The position numbers and the translations under genes were made by a program. The notes beneath the pieces are model-generated. The model was not told the origin of the DNA, did no database searches, and worked only from the letters and a program-made list of their open reading frames with translations. Below, piece after piece: positions 1-6,236 of a stretch of 21,177 nt of DNA (position 1 is the stretch's first letter; each line of letters opens with the position of its first letter). This DNA is from PALSA-612 sp964595575 (GTDB lineage Bacteria > Actinomycetota > Thermoleophilia > Gaiellales > Gaiellaceae): contig CAZQRA010000046.1 of NCBI GenBank assembly GCA_964595575.1, positions 1-21,177 of the forward strand, written 5' to 3'.

Positions 1-695
1 TCGCTCCTTCCCAGCTTGGTCGCGGCGGTGCGGCACAACCTGAGCATCGGGGCCGAGCGGGTGGCCTTGTTCGAGATCGCCCGGGTCTACCTTCCGCGGG
101 GGGACGAGCTGCCCGAGGAGCGCTGGCACCTCGCGGCCATCGTGGACGGCGGCTTCTTCCGGGCCAAGGGGATCCTGGAGACGCTCCTCGAGGCCCTCCA
201 CGTGGAGGAGCGGCTGGNNNNNNNNNNNNNNNNNNNNNNACCCGGGAGCCTTTCCTGCACCCGGGGCGGGCCGCTCGCCTCGGCTTCGGCTGGGTGGGGG
301 AGCTCCATCCCGCCCTCCTAGAGGGCTGGAGCGGCTTCGAGCTCGACCTCGCAGAGCTCTTCCTGCGGGTGCCGACCACCGTCGTCTACGAGGACGTGGT
401 CACCTACCCCCCGGTCCGCCAAGACCTCGCCTTCGTCGTGTCCGAGGAGGTGCCGGCGGCCGACCTCGTCGAGGCGGCCAAGGAGGCAGCAGGAGCCGAG
501 CTGCGGGAGATGCGCGTCTTCGACGTCTACCGGGGGCCTGGGCTGGGGGAGGGCAAGAAGTCGCTCGCCTTCCGGGTCGTCTTCCAGTCGCCCGAGCGCA
601 CCCTCTCCGACGAGGACGCCGCCCGCCTGCGGGGGCGGATCGTCCAGGCCCTGCGGGCGCGGCTGGGGGCGGAGCTGCGCGGCTCGTCGAGCTGA
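1..695 (+). CDS. pheT: Phenylalanyl-tRNA synthetase beta subunit, 3' part, interrupted by an N gap
   Basis: This is the C-terminal part of the beta subunit of the alpha2-beta2 enzyme that charges tRNA-Phe in the cytoplasm. Before the gap, frame 1 reads as the end of the catalytic-like B6/B7 region (VRHNLSIG, then GILETLLEALHVEE). After the gap, frame 3 continues with EPFLHPGRAARLGFG and GELHPALLEGW, then the ferredoxin-fold anticodon-binding domain (YPPVRQDLAFVV, EMRVFDVYRG, KKSLAFRVVFQSPERTLSDED). The stop is TGA at 693-695. The 5' end lies outside the window. The frame change coincides exactly with the run of N, so it most likely reflects a wrong gap length rather than a real frameshift. 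No start codon is present, and pheS should lie just upstream. Confidence 0.95.
   Translation, partial: APSQLGRGGAAQPEHRGRAGGLVRDRPGLPSAGGRAARGALAPRGHRGRRLLPGQGDPGDAPRGPPRGGAAXXXXXXXXTREPFLHPGRAARLGFGWVGELHPALLEGWSGFELDLAELFLRVPTTVVYEDVVTYPPVRQDLAFVVSEEVPAADLVEAAKEAAGAELREMRVFDVYRGPGLGEGKKSLAFRVVFQSPERTLSDEDAARLRGRIVQALRARLGAELRGSSS
218..239. other. Assembly gap of 22 N inside pheT
   Basis: Twenty-two undetermined bases. PheT reads in frame 1 before and frame 3 after, so the true missing length must differ from 22 by 1 modulo 3 (for example 23). By comparison with the usual PheT layout between the GILETLLEAL helix and the HPGR motif, about seven or eight residues are missing. Confidence 0.97.
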
Positions 696-712
696 CCCGC
701 AAGCTAGGCGGT

Positions 713-760
713 GGACCAGCACCTCGCGGCCCACGAGCCCGGCGCGACTGACGCTGGTCC
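713..760 (+). terminator. Possible hairpin downstream of pheT
   Basis: A perfect 8-base inverted repeat, GGACCAGC at 713-720 and GCTGGTCC at 753-760, lies just after the pheT stop with a 32-base loop. There is no T-run, so it is not a canonical intrinsic terminator. It may be a weak terminator or processing structure, or may mean nothing in such GC-rich DNA. The remainder of the 696-861 interval holds only the argR promoter region. Confidence 0.22.
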
Positions 761-824
761 CCGATTGACCTCCGGCGAGCGCGGGCCGCGTCCCCCGTCG
801 CTCTCCTCTGGGATGCTCGCCTTC

Positions 825-852
825 CCGACAGCGAGATCGGTGTGCATAGTAT
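825..852 (+). promoter_or_regulatory. Predicted argR promoter
   Basis: A -35-like CCGACA (825-830), a 16-base spacer and a -10-like TAGTAT (847-852). Transcription would begin close to the argR ATG at 862, giving a leaderless or nearly leaderless message, which agrees with the lack of a Shine-Dalgarno sequence. The -10 lies inside the palindrome at 842-867. Confidence 0.45.
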
Positions 853-867
853 TCGCTCGCTATGCAC
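842..867. promoter_or_regulatory. Palindrome over argR -10 and start codon, likely ArgR operator (ARG box)
   Basis: A perfect inverted repeat, GTGCATAG at 842-849 and CTATGCAC at 860-867, with a 10-base spacer. The arms contain TGCAT/ATGCA, resembling the half-sites of ARG boxes bound by ArgR/AhrC repressors. It covers the -10 element and the ATG, so binding would block transcription. Autoregulation is inferred from the position and is not proven. Confidence 0.5.
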
Positions 868-1341
868 GGTGAGGGAAGGCAGCTCGGCAAGGCCGAGCGA
901 CAGCGGCTCATTGCCAGCCTCGTCCAGCGCAAGCGGATCGGCACCCAGATCGAGCTCAGGGACGCCCTGGCCGCGGCCGGCTGCCGGGTGACCCAGGCCA
1001 CCATCTCCCGCGACGTCCGCGAGATGGGCCTGGAGAAGGTGCGAGACGCCCTCGGCCACCTCCGCTACGTGGCTCCCCAGCGGGCTCGGCCCAGCGATCT
1101 CCGCGACACCCTGGCTACCGTCCTCAAGCAGTTCGCCCGCCAGGCGACCGCGGCCGCCAACCTGGTCGTCATCCTCAGCGAGCTGGGGACGGCCCCTGCT
1201 ATCGCCCGCACGCTCGACCGGGTCGAGCACCCGCTGGTCGTAGGCACGCTGGCGGGCGACGACACCGTGCTCGTGGTCGCCCGTACCCCGGCCGATGCCC
1301 GGGCCTTGGCCGAGGAGCTCAGCGGCTTGATCGAGGGCTAG
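862..1341 (+). CDS. argR: Arginine repressor ArgR
   Basis: A 159-residue ArgR/AhrC-family transcription factor, a hexamer that uses arginine as corepressor to control arginine biosynthesis and catabolism. The N-terminal winged helix-turn-helix spans about residues 10-70, with the family signature TQATISRDVREMGL at 44-57. The C-terminal oligomerisation and arginine-binding domain spans about 80-159, with the GDDT motif (132-135) whose acidic pair binds arginine. The length is normal for the family. ATG 862 is the only in-frame start that keeps the KAERQRLI segment with a short extension. No ribosome binding site is visible, and a -10-like hexamer ends nine bases upstream. No other arginine gene is in the window. 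It ends 15 bases from the convergent gene at 1357. Confidence 0.93.
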   Translation: MHGEGRQLGKAERQRLIASLVQRKRIGTQIELRDALAAAGCRVTQATISRDVREMGLEKVRDALGHLRYVAPQRARPSDLRDTLATVLKQFARQATAAANLVVILSELGTAPAIARTLDRVEHPLVVGTLAGDDTVLVVARTPADARALAEELSGLIEG

Positions 1342-1356
1342 CTCGGAGCCGCGGCG

Positions 1357-2010
1357 TCAGACGGCCCGGCCTGCCAGGCGCCACACGGGCCCCTGGGTGG
1401 CCACCAGGTCTGCTGCAGAGAGCTCGTGGAGGAGCGAGAGGCGTCCCCCAATCCCCTGCTCGTCGAGACGGGCGAGGCAGCGGCGGGCCACCTGAGGAGC
1501 GGCCCCGTAGCCGAGTCGGCGCGCCACCCGGAAGCGGAAGGCGGGGGTCGCGCCGTGACGGGAGGGGTTGAGAGGAGCGAGACTGAGGGCGGCGGGAGCG
1601 AGGTCGTCGCTGGAGGTGAGCTCGACCACGCACACGAGGTCGCTCCAGTCCTCGGGGAGCCTTCCTGCAAGCTCGTCCCAGGCCTCGACCAGGGGTCGGT
1701 GCTTGGGGGCGGGGCTGACGGCCTCGGGGCGGGCATCGACGGTGGCTGCGAGCAGGTCGAGCTCTCCGGCGATACCCTCCTCGTCGAGCGCGGCGAGCAG
1801 CCGGCGGACGGTCTGGAGTCCGGGCGACGCTCGGCGGACCACGGTGAAGACGAGCTCCCCCTCCTTCCGCCCCGGGTTGAGGGGGCCGAGGAGGAAGGCA
1901 GCCCGGGCAGCCCGGCCGGGGTCGCTCGGGCGGAAAACGACGGTTGCCTGCTCCCACCCCGAGGGGAGGGCAGGCTCGACCTGGCGACGCCACTGCTCCG
2001 CGACGGTCAC
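1357..2010 (-). CDS. Uncharacterised protein with internal duplication
   Basis: I recognise no named family. From ATG 2022 the frame gives 221 residues, and from GTG 2010 it gives 217. I prefer GTG 2010, because a -10-like TATGCT (2023 down to 2018) covers the ATG and ends seven bases before the GTG, as at other genes here. Numbered from ATG 2022, two copies of one unit appear at about residues 19-95 and 122-200. Each has LP-x2-W near its start, then L(G/A)PLNPxR, a hydrophobic strand with an RR pair, L-(A/R)-LDE-(E/Q)-GI, and G-x-L-x-LL. The two halves probably fold as a pseudo-dimer of small alpha/beta units. There is no signal peptide or membrane segment. It is divergent from the dehydrogenase operon. 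Confidence 0.82.
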   Translation of the reverse strand: MTVAEQWRRQVEPALPSGWEQATVVFRPSDPGRAARAAFLLGPLNPGRKEGELVFTVVRRASPGLQTVRRLLAALDEEGIAGELDLLAATVDARPEAVSPAPKHRPLVEAWDELAGRLPEDWSDLVCVVELTSSDDLAPAALSLAPLNPSRHGATPAFRFRVARRLGYGAAPQVARRCLARLDEQGIGGRLSLLHELSAADLVATQGPVWRLAGRAV

Positions 2011-2017
2011 AGCCCTG

Positions 2018-2027
2018 AGCATAAACT
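2018..2027. promoter_or_regulatory. Overlapping divergent -10 elements between the duplicated-domain gene and E1alpha
   Basis: On the + strand TAAACT (2022-2027) ends seven bases before the E1alpha GTG at 2035. On the - strand TATGCT (2023 down to 2018) ends seven bases before GTG 2010. The hexamers share two base pairs, so polymerase probably cannot occupy both at once. No convincing -35 is visible for either direction. Confidence 0.5.
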
Positions 2028-2034
2028 CACACCC

Positions 2035-3012
2035 GTGGCCCGAGTCGAGCCGAGAAGCCGCCGGGGACTGTCCCTGGAGGAGCTGCGGGAGGTCTACCGC
2101 GAGATGCTCCTCATCCGCCGCTTCGAGGAGAAGGTGGAGGAGCTCTTCCGGGCCGGCGAGCTTCCCGGCTTCCTCCACGTCTCCATCGGCCAGGAGGCGG
2201 TGGCCGTGGGCGTGTGCAGGGCCATGGCCGAGGGGGACGTCTTCGCCTCCACCCACCGCGCCCACGCCCACACCTTGGCCCGCGGCTCCCACCCCAACGC
2301 GGTCATGGCCGAGCTCTACGGGAAGGTCGAGGGCGTGTCCCGGGGCTACGGAGGATCGATGCACCTCTACGACGTGCCCCGCGGCAACCTGGGCGCCAAC
2401 GCCGTCGTCGGCGGCGGCCTGCCTATGGTGGCCGGGGCCGCCTTGGCCTTCAAGCTGCGAGGCCAGCCCAGGGTGGCGGTGGCCTTCTTCGGCGACGGCG
2501 CCACCAACATCGGCACCTTCCACGAGACCCTCAACCTGGCCCAGCTGTGGAAGCTGCCGGCCGTGTTCGTGTGCGAGAACAACCGCTACGCCGAGTCCAC
2601 CCCGGCGCGCCAACAGCTTCCCATCGAGGACCTGACCAAGCGGGCCTCCGCCTACGGGATGCGGTCTGCCAGGGTCTACGGCCAAGACGTGGAGGAGGTG
2701 TACGAAGCTGCCCGCCGGGCCCTCGACTACGCCCGCAGCGAGAGGGGGCCGGTGTTCCTGGTGTGCGAGACCTACCGCCTGGCCGGCCACTACGTCGGCG
2801 ATCCCCAGGTGTACCGCCCCAAGGGCGAGCTCCAGGAGCTCCGCGAGACCCAGGATCCCTTGAGCAAGACTCGGCCCAAGCTCCAGCTCTCCGAGGACGA
2901 GCTGTCGGCCATGGAGGAGGAGGTTCGCCGCATGGTCGAGGCCTCGGTGGAGTTCGCCCGCAACGCCACCGAGCACCGTCCCGAGGACGCCCTGGAGAAC
3001 GTCTATGCCTGA
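2035..3012 (+). CDS. pdhA: 2-oxoacid (pyruvate/acetoin-type) dehydrogenase E1 component, alpha subunit
   Basis: A 325-residue alpha subunit of a heterotetrameric thiamine-diphosphate E1, which decarboxylates a 2-oxoacid or acetoin and passes the acyl group to lipoyl-E2. The ThDP/Mg2+ motif starts at GDGATN (153-158) and closes with ENN (181-183). Other family blocks are FLHVSIGQEAVAVG (47-60), YGGSMH (105-110), and the phosphorylation-loop region GHYVGDPQVYR (251-261). The length fits pyruvate or acetoin dehydrogenase E1alpha. GTG 2035 is chosen because it gives the usual N-terminus and is preceded at seven bases by TAAACT. The longer open frame upstream is the shadow of the opposite-strand gene. 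Its end overlaps E1beta. The substrate cannot be fixed from sequence alone, so the symbol denotes the family. Confidence 0.9.
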   Translation: MARVEPRSRRGLSLEELREVYREMLLIRRFEEKVEELFRAGELPGFLHVSIGQEAVAVGVCRAMAEGDVFASTHRAHAHTLARGSHPNAVMAELYGKVEGVSRGYGGSMHLYDVPRGNLGANAVVGGGLPMVAGAALAFKLRGQPRVAVAFFGDGATNIGTFHETLNLAQLWKLPAVFVCENNRYAESTPARQQLPIEDLTKRASAYGMRSARVYGQDVEEVYEAARRALDYARSERGPVFLVCETYRLAGHYVGDPQVYRPKGELQELRETQDPLSKTRPKLQLSEDELSAMEEEVRRMVEASVEFARNATEHRPEDALENVYA

Positions 3013-3988
3013 GATGACCTACAGGGAGGCGGTCAGGGACGCCCTCTGCCAGGCCATGCGCCGCGACCCGGACGTGTTCATCATGGGCGAGGACATCGCC
3101 GAGATGGGCGGCTCCATGGGCGTGACCCAGGGCATGCTGGCCGAGTTCGGGCCCGAGCGGGTGCGTAACACCCCCATCTCGGAGGCGGCCATCGTCGGTA
3201 CCGGCATGGGGGCGGCCATCATGGGCATGCGGCCGGTTGTGGAGATCATGTACGAGGACTTCCTCACCCTGGCCATGGAGCAGCTCGTCAACCAAGCCGC
3301 CAAGCACCGCTACATGTCCGGAGGCCAAGTCAAGGTGCCGCTCACCGTGCGCACCCAAGGAGGAGCCGGCTGGTCGCCCGGGGCCCAGCACGCCCAGCAG
3401 GTCGAGGCCTGGTTCGTGCACGTGCCGGGGCTCAAGGTGGTGTTCGCCTCCACCCCCAGCGACGCCCGCGGCCTCCTCTACTCGTCCATCTACGACGACA
3501 ACCCGGTCGTCTTCTTCGAGCACCGCAGCCTGTACCCGATTCGGGAGGAGGTGAGCTCCGAGCTGGAGCCGGTGCCCCTGGGAAAGGCCCGCGTCCACCG
3601 CCAGGGCGAGGACGTCACCGTGATCGCCACCGGCAGGCTGGTGCACGAGGCCCTCAAGGCGGCCGAGCGGGCGGAGAAGGAGGGGATCTCGGTGGAGGTG
3701 GTGGATCCCCGCACCCTCCAGCCCTTGGACGAGGAGACGCTCGTGGCTTCGGTCAAGAAGACGAGCCGGTGCGTCGTCGCCCACGAGGCCGTTACCCGCA
3801 TGGGGTTCGGAGCCGAGGTGGCGGCCCTCGTCCAGGAGAAGGCCTTCGACTGGCTCGACGCCCCCGTGGAGCGGGTGGGAGCGACCTTCACCCCGGTGCC
3901 CTTCGCCCCGGTGATGGAGCGCTTCGTGGTCCCCGACGCCGAGGACGTGCTCGCCGCCGTGCGCAGGACCGTGGCGAGGAGCGCCTGA
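3005..3988 (+). CDS. pdhB: 2-oxoacid dehydrogenase E1 component, beta subunit
   Basis: A 327-residue beta subunit that completes the ThDP site of E1 together with the preceding alpha chain. Family blocks are YREAVRDAL (6-14), GED (28-30), the ISEAAIVG segment with Glu60 that contacts the ThDP aminopyrimidine, MYEDFLTLAMEQLVNQAAK (82-100), GAQHAQ with His129, and a C-terminal transketolase domain with VEVVDPRTLQPLD. ATG 3005 overlaps the end of E1alpha by eight bases; ATG 3014 is an alternative that starts MTYREA. The stop overlaps the E2 start by one base, which indicates translational coupling. The AQH-containing loop is typical of both acetoin and pyruvate types, so the substrate stays open. 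Confidence 0.9.
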   Translation: MPEMTYREAVRDALCQAMRRDPDVFIMGEDIAEMGGSMGVTQGMLAEFGPERVRNTPISEAAIVGTGMGAAIMGMRPVVEIMYEDFLTLAMEQLVNQAAKHRYMSGGQVKVPLTVRTQGGAGWSPGAQHAQQVEAWFVHVPGLKVVFASTPSDARGLLYSSIYDDNPVVFFEHRSLYPIREEVSSELEPVPLGKARVHRQGEDVTVIATGRLVHEALKAAERAEKEGISVEVVDPRTLQPLDEETLVASVKKTSRCVVAHEAVTRMGFGAEVAALVQEKAFDWLDAPVERVGATFTPVPFAPVMERFVVPDAEDVLAAVRRTVARSA

Positions 3989-5178
3989 TGGCCACCGCGG
4001 TCAAGCTCCCCCGCCTCGGCCAGGGCATGGAGTCGGGCACCGTCGTCCGCTGGCTCAAAGAGGAGGGCGACAGGGTGGAGCGGGGGGAGCCCCTCTACGA
4101 GGTGGACACGGAGAAGGCGACCCAGGAGGTGGAGGCAGAGGCGGCTGGGGTCCTGCTCAGGATCGTGGTCAGAGAGGGTGAGGTGCCGGTAGGCACCGTG
4201 CTCGCCTACATCGGCGAGCCGGGCGAGTCCCTGCCCGAGCCGGAGGCGCCGACCGGCGACGGGCGGGCAGCAGAGGCCGTCCCCGCCGTCCCGGCCTCGC
4301 GGCCGACCGTGGCGGCGGCCCCACCCGCGCGCCCTCCTGGGCAGCGGGTCAAGGCCTCCCCCCTCGCCCGCCGCCTAGCCCGCGAGCGCGGCATCGACCT
4401 CTCCCAGCTGGTCGGTAGCGGGCCCGAGGGCAGGATCGTGGCCGAGGACGTGGAGCGGGCAGCGCGGGCGCCGCGGGTCGCCCCCGTCGAGGCCGTGCTG
4501 CCCGAGGCAGAGCGGGTGCCGCTGACCGGCGTGCGGCGCACCATCGCCCGGCGTTTGAGCGAGGCCTGGCAGGTGCCCGTGTTCCAGCTCGAGGCGTCGG
4601 CCGACATGGAGCGCGTCCTTGCCCTGGTCGAGCTCCGTCGGCGGCTGCAGCCCGACCTGCGCCTGACCGTGACGGACGTCCTCGTCAAGGCCTGCGCCGT
4701 GGCCCTCCTCCGCCACCCCGAGGTCAACGTGCAGCTGGCCGAGGATGCGCTCCTCCGCTTCTCGAGCGCCCACGTGGGCATCGCCGTGGCCACCGAGCGC
4801 GGCCTCGTCGTCCCCGTGGTACGGGCGGCGGAGCGGCTCTCCCTGGACGAGATCGCCCGCGCCCGAGCCGACCTCGTGGAGCGGGCGCGGGCGGGCACCC
4901 TGCGCCGCGAGGAGCTCGAGGGCGGCACCTTCTCCCTCTCCAACCTGGGCATGTACGGCGTGGATCGATTCACCGCCGTCCTCAACCCGCCCCAGGCCGC
5001 CATCCTGGCCGTGGGTCGGATCGAGGAGCGGGCGGTCGTGCGGGGGGGCGAGATCCAGGCCCGGCCAATGGTGACGCTGACCGCCACCTTCGACCATAGG
5101 GCGGTGGACGGAGCCCCCGCTGCCCGGTTCCTGGAGACGGTCAAGGCGGTTCTGGAGGAGCCGGGGCTGGCTCTGTGA
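3988..5178 (+). CDS. pdhC: Dihydrolipoamide acyltransferase (E2) of 2-oxoacid dehydrogenase complex
   Basis: A 396-residue E2 core protein that transfers the acyl group from its lipoyl arm to CoA. Domains in order: one lipoyl domain (about 3-77) with the lipoylated Lys43 in DTEKATQE; an Ala/Pro-rich linker (80-118); a peripheral subunit-binding domain (121-158; ASPLARRLARERGIDL, GSGPEGRIVAEDV) for E1/E3; and the catalytic acyltransferase domain (about 172-396) ending with the active-site DHRAVDGA (369-376, His370 and Asp374). The start ATG 3988 shares its A with the E1beta TGA. The open frame upstream of it is only E1beta in another frame. A single lipoyl domain is usual for actinobacterial and Gram-positive E2s. 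E3 is encoded separately at 6237. Confidence 0.93.
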   Translation: MATAVKLPRLGQGMESGTVVRWLKEEGDRVERGEPLYEVDTEKATQEVEAEAAGVLLRIVVREGEVPVGTVLAYIGEPGESLPEPEAPTGDGRAAEAVPAVPASRPTVAAAPPARPPGQRVKASPLARRLARERGIDLSQLVGSGPEGRIVAEDVERAARAPRVAPVEAVLPEAERVPLTGVRRTIARRLSEAWQVPVFQLEASADMERVLALVELRRRLQPDLRLTVTDVLVKACAVALLRHPEVNVQLAEDALLRFSSAHVGIAVATERGLVVPVVRAAERLSLDEIARARADLVERARAGTLRREELEGGTFSLSNLGMYGVDRFTAVLNPPQAAILAVGRIEERAVVRGGEIQARPMVTLTATFDHRAVDGAPAARFLETVKAVLEEPGLAL

Positions 5179-5264
5179 GCCGGCCCGCCGAACTCGGCCG
5201 CGGCCGGGCGCCCAGCCGGTCAGGCTGAGCTCCAAGCCCCAGCCCGGAGGAGGCGGCCAGGGAG

Positions 5265-5295
5265 CGACGCCGCGGGGGCGCGCAGCTCGGCGTCG
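5265..5295. terminator. Possible hairpin between convergent E2 and sulfotransferase genes
   Basis: A perfect inverted repeat, CGACGCCG (5265-5272) and CGGCGTCG (5288-5295), with a 15-base loop in the 123-base space between two converging genes. There is no T-run on either strand. The position suits a bidirectional terminator, but the evidence is only the stem. Confidence 0.3.
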
Positions 5296-5301
5296 AGGAG
5301 G

Positions 5302-6138
5302 TCAGGCGTAGCCCAGGGCCCGCAGGAGGTCTCCTGCCTCCTCCTCCACCTCAGCCACCTCCGCCGCCGACAGGTCGCGGCGCCAGCGACCGAGGGAGCG
5401 GTCGTGGGCCCCGGCCAGGGCGGCCGCGAGGGGATCCCGGGGGGCGTCCAGGAAGGCGGCCAGGCTCTCGGCCACGCCGTGGGGGTCGGAGGAGAGGGCC
5501 TCGTAGCGGACCTCGAGCAGGCGCGGCTCCGGGGCCGTCCGGGCGGCCGTGACGTAGCGACGCCAGGCCCAGGCCGCCCGGCGGGCCTCGGAGGCGGCCG
5601 CGAACTCGGCCTCCCGGCCGGGCTCGACCCAGAAGCGGGCGTAGCTCCCATAGGGAAGGCCGGCGTCGTCGGTCCCGCCCCGCCCGCTCCGCAGCCAGCC
5701 CCGCTCGAGCAGGGAGGAGACGACGTCGCGCCCGTCCCTGACGATGTGCACTGCCTGGGCCCGGGGGTAGGCGGCCGCTGCGGCCTCGAGTACGAACGCC
5801 ATCTCGGGGGTTTGCTCCACGCCCCGGAGGCTGCGGACGAGGCCGAGGCGGCGGGTGGTCTCGAGCGCGCGGCGCAGGCGGGGAGCCGCCTCCGCCGCCG
5901 AGAGGCGGGCAAGGTCGGGGATCGCCGCCTTGAGGGGGTTGACCTCGCCCAGGTCGACGAAGCCGGGAAGGGACCCGATGGCACGCGCGAGGAAGGTAGT
6001 CCCCGAGCGGGGGCAGCCGACGACGAAGACCAGGCGCTCCTCGATCGGGGAGACGAGGTCGGCAAGGGCCCGCCCCCGGGGAAGGAGCCTCAAGGCGGCA
6101 CGGACATACAAGGCGGGAAGCGAGCTGGCCGGAGGCAC
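5302..6138 (-). CDS. Sulfotransferase family protein
   Basis: A 278-residue PAPS-dependent sulfotransferase-type protein. The 5'-phosphosulfate-binding loop is GCPRSGTTFLARAI (41-54), and the 3'-phosphate-binding segment is HIVRDGRDVVSSLL (131-144), with Arg134 and Ser141 as the usual ligands. The rest fits the family, including RYEALSSDP near the C-terminus. The acceptor (sugar, lipid or small molecule) cannot be told. There is no signal peptide, so it is probably cytoplasmic. The start GTG 6138 lies six bases after a TAAGCT hexamer and has no Shine-Dalgarno sequence. It sits inverted between the E2 and E3 genes of the dehydrogenase and has no evident link to them. Confidence 0.87.
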   Translation of the reverse strand: MPPASSLPALYVRAALRLLPRGRALADLVSPIEERLVFVVGCPRSGTTFLARAIGSLPGFVDLGEVNPLKAAIPDLARLSAAEAAPRLRRALETTRRLGLVRSLRGVEQTPEMAFVLEAAAAAYPRAQAVHIVRDGRDVVSSLLERGWLRSGRGGTDDAGLPYGSYARFWVEPGREAEFAAASEARRAAWAWRRYVTAARTAPEPRLLEVRYEALSSDPHGVAESLAAFLDAPRDPLAAALAGAHDRSLGRWRRDLSAAEVAEVEEEAGDLLRALGYA

Positions 6139-6144
6139 GGCTCA

Positions 6145-6150
6145 AGCTTA
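6145..6150 (-). promoter_or_regulatory. -10 element of sulfotransferase gene
   Basis: On the - strand TAAGCT ends six bases before GTG 6138, which places the transcript start at or next to the start codon. Confidence 0.45.
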
Positions 6151-6198
6151 GGGAAGGGGCCGGGCTCGAGCAGCCGCTCCCGCCCGAGCCGGCGGCAA

Positions 6199-6231
6199 GC
6201 TAGGATCGGCCCCGACACCGAACCGGGAGAG
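6199..6231 (+). promoter_or_regulatory. -10 element and ribosome binding site of lpd
   Basis: TAGGAT (6199-6204) is a -10-like hexamer, and GGGAGAG (6225-6231) is a good Shine-Dalgarno sequence five bases before ATG 6237. A short 5' leader of about 25 bases is expected. No clear -35 is visible. Confidence 0.45.
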
Positions 6232-6236
6232 CCACT

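Noticed and set aside
696..861. tRNA or small RNA gene between pheT and argR
   Set aside because: No cloverleaf or T-loop sequence (GGTTCRANYCC) found; only a weak hairpin and the argR promoter.
1426..2034. Upstream extension of the E1alpha reading frame (about 200 residues)
   Set aside because: It is antisense to the well-formed gene at 1357-2010 and has low-complexity composition; E1alpha family length and the -10 at 2022 support GTG 2035.
3769..3987. Upstream extension of the E2 reading frame
   Set aside because: It is the end of E1beta in another frame and Arg/Gly-rich; E2 starts at ATG 3988 with the lipoyl domain.
4206..5235. Long open frames antisense to E2
   Set aside because: They arise from high GC codon structure; no family features, and E2 is unambiguous on the other strand.
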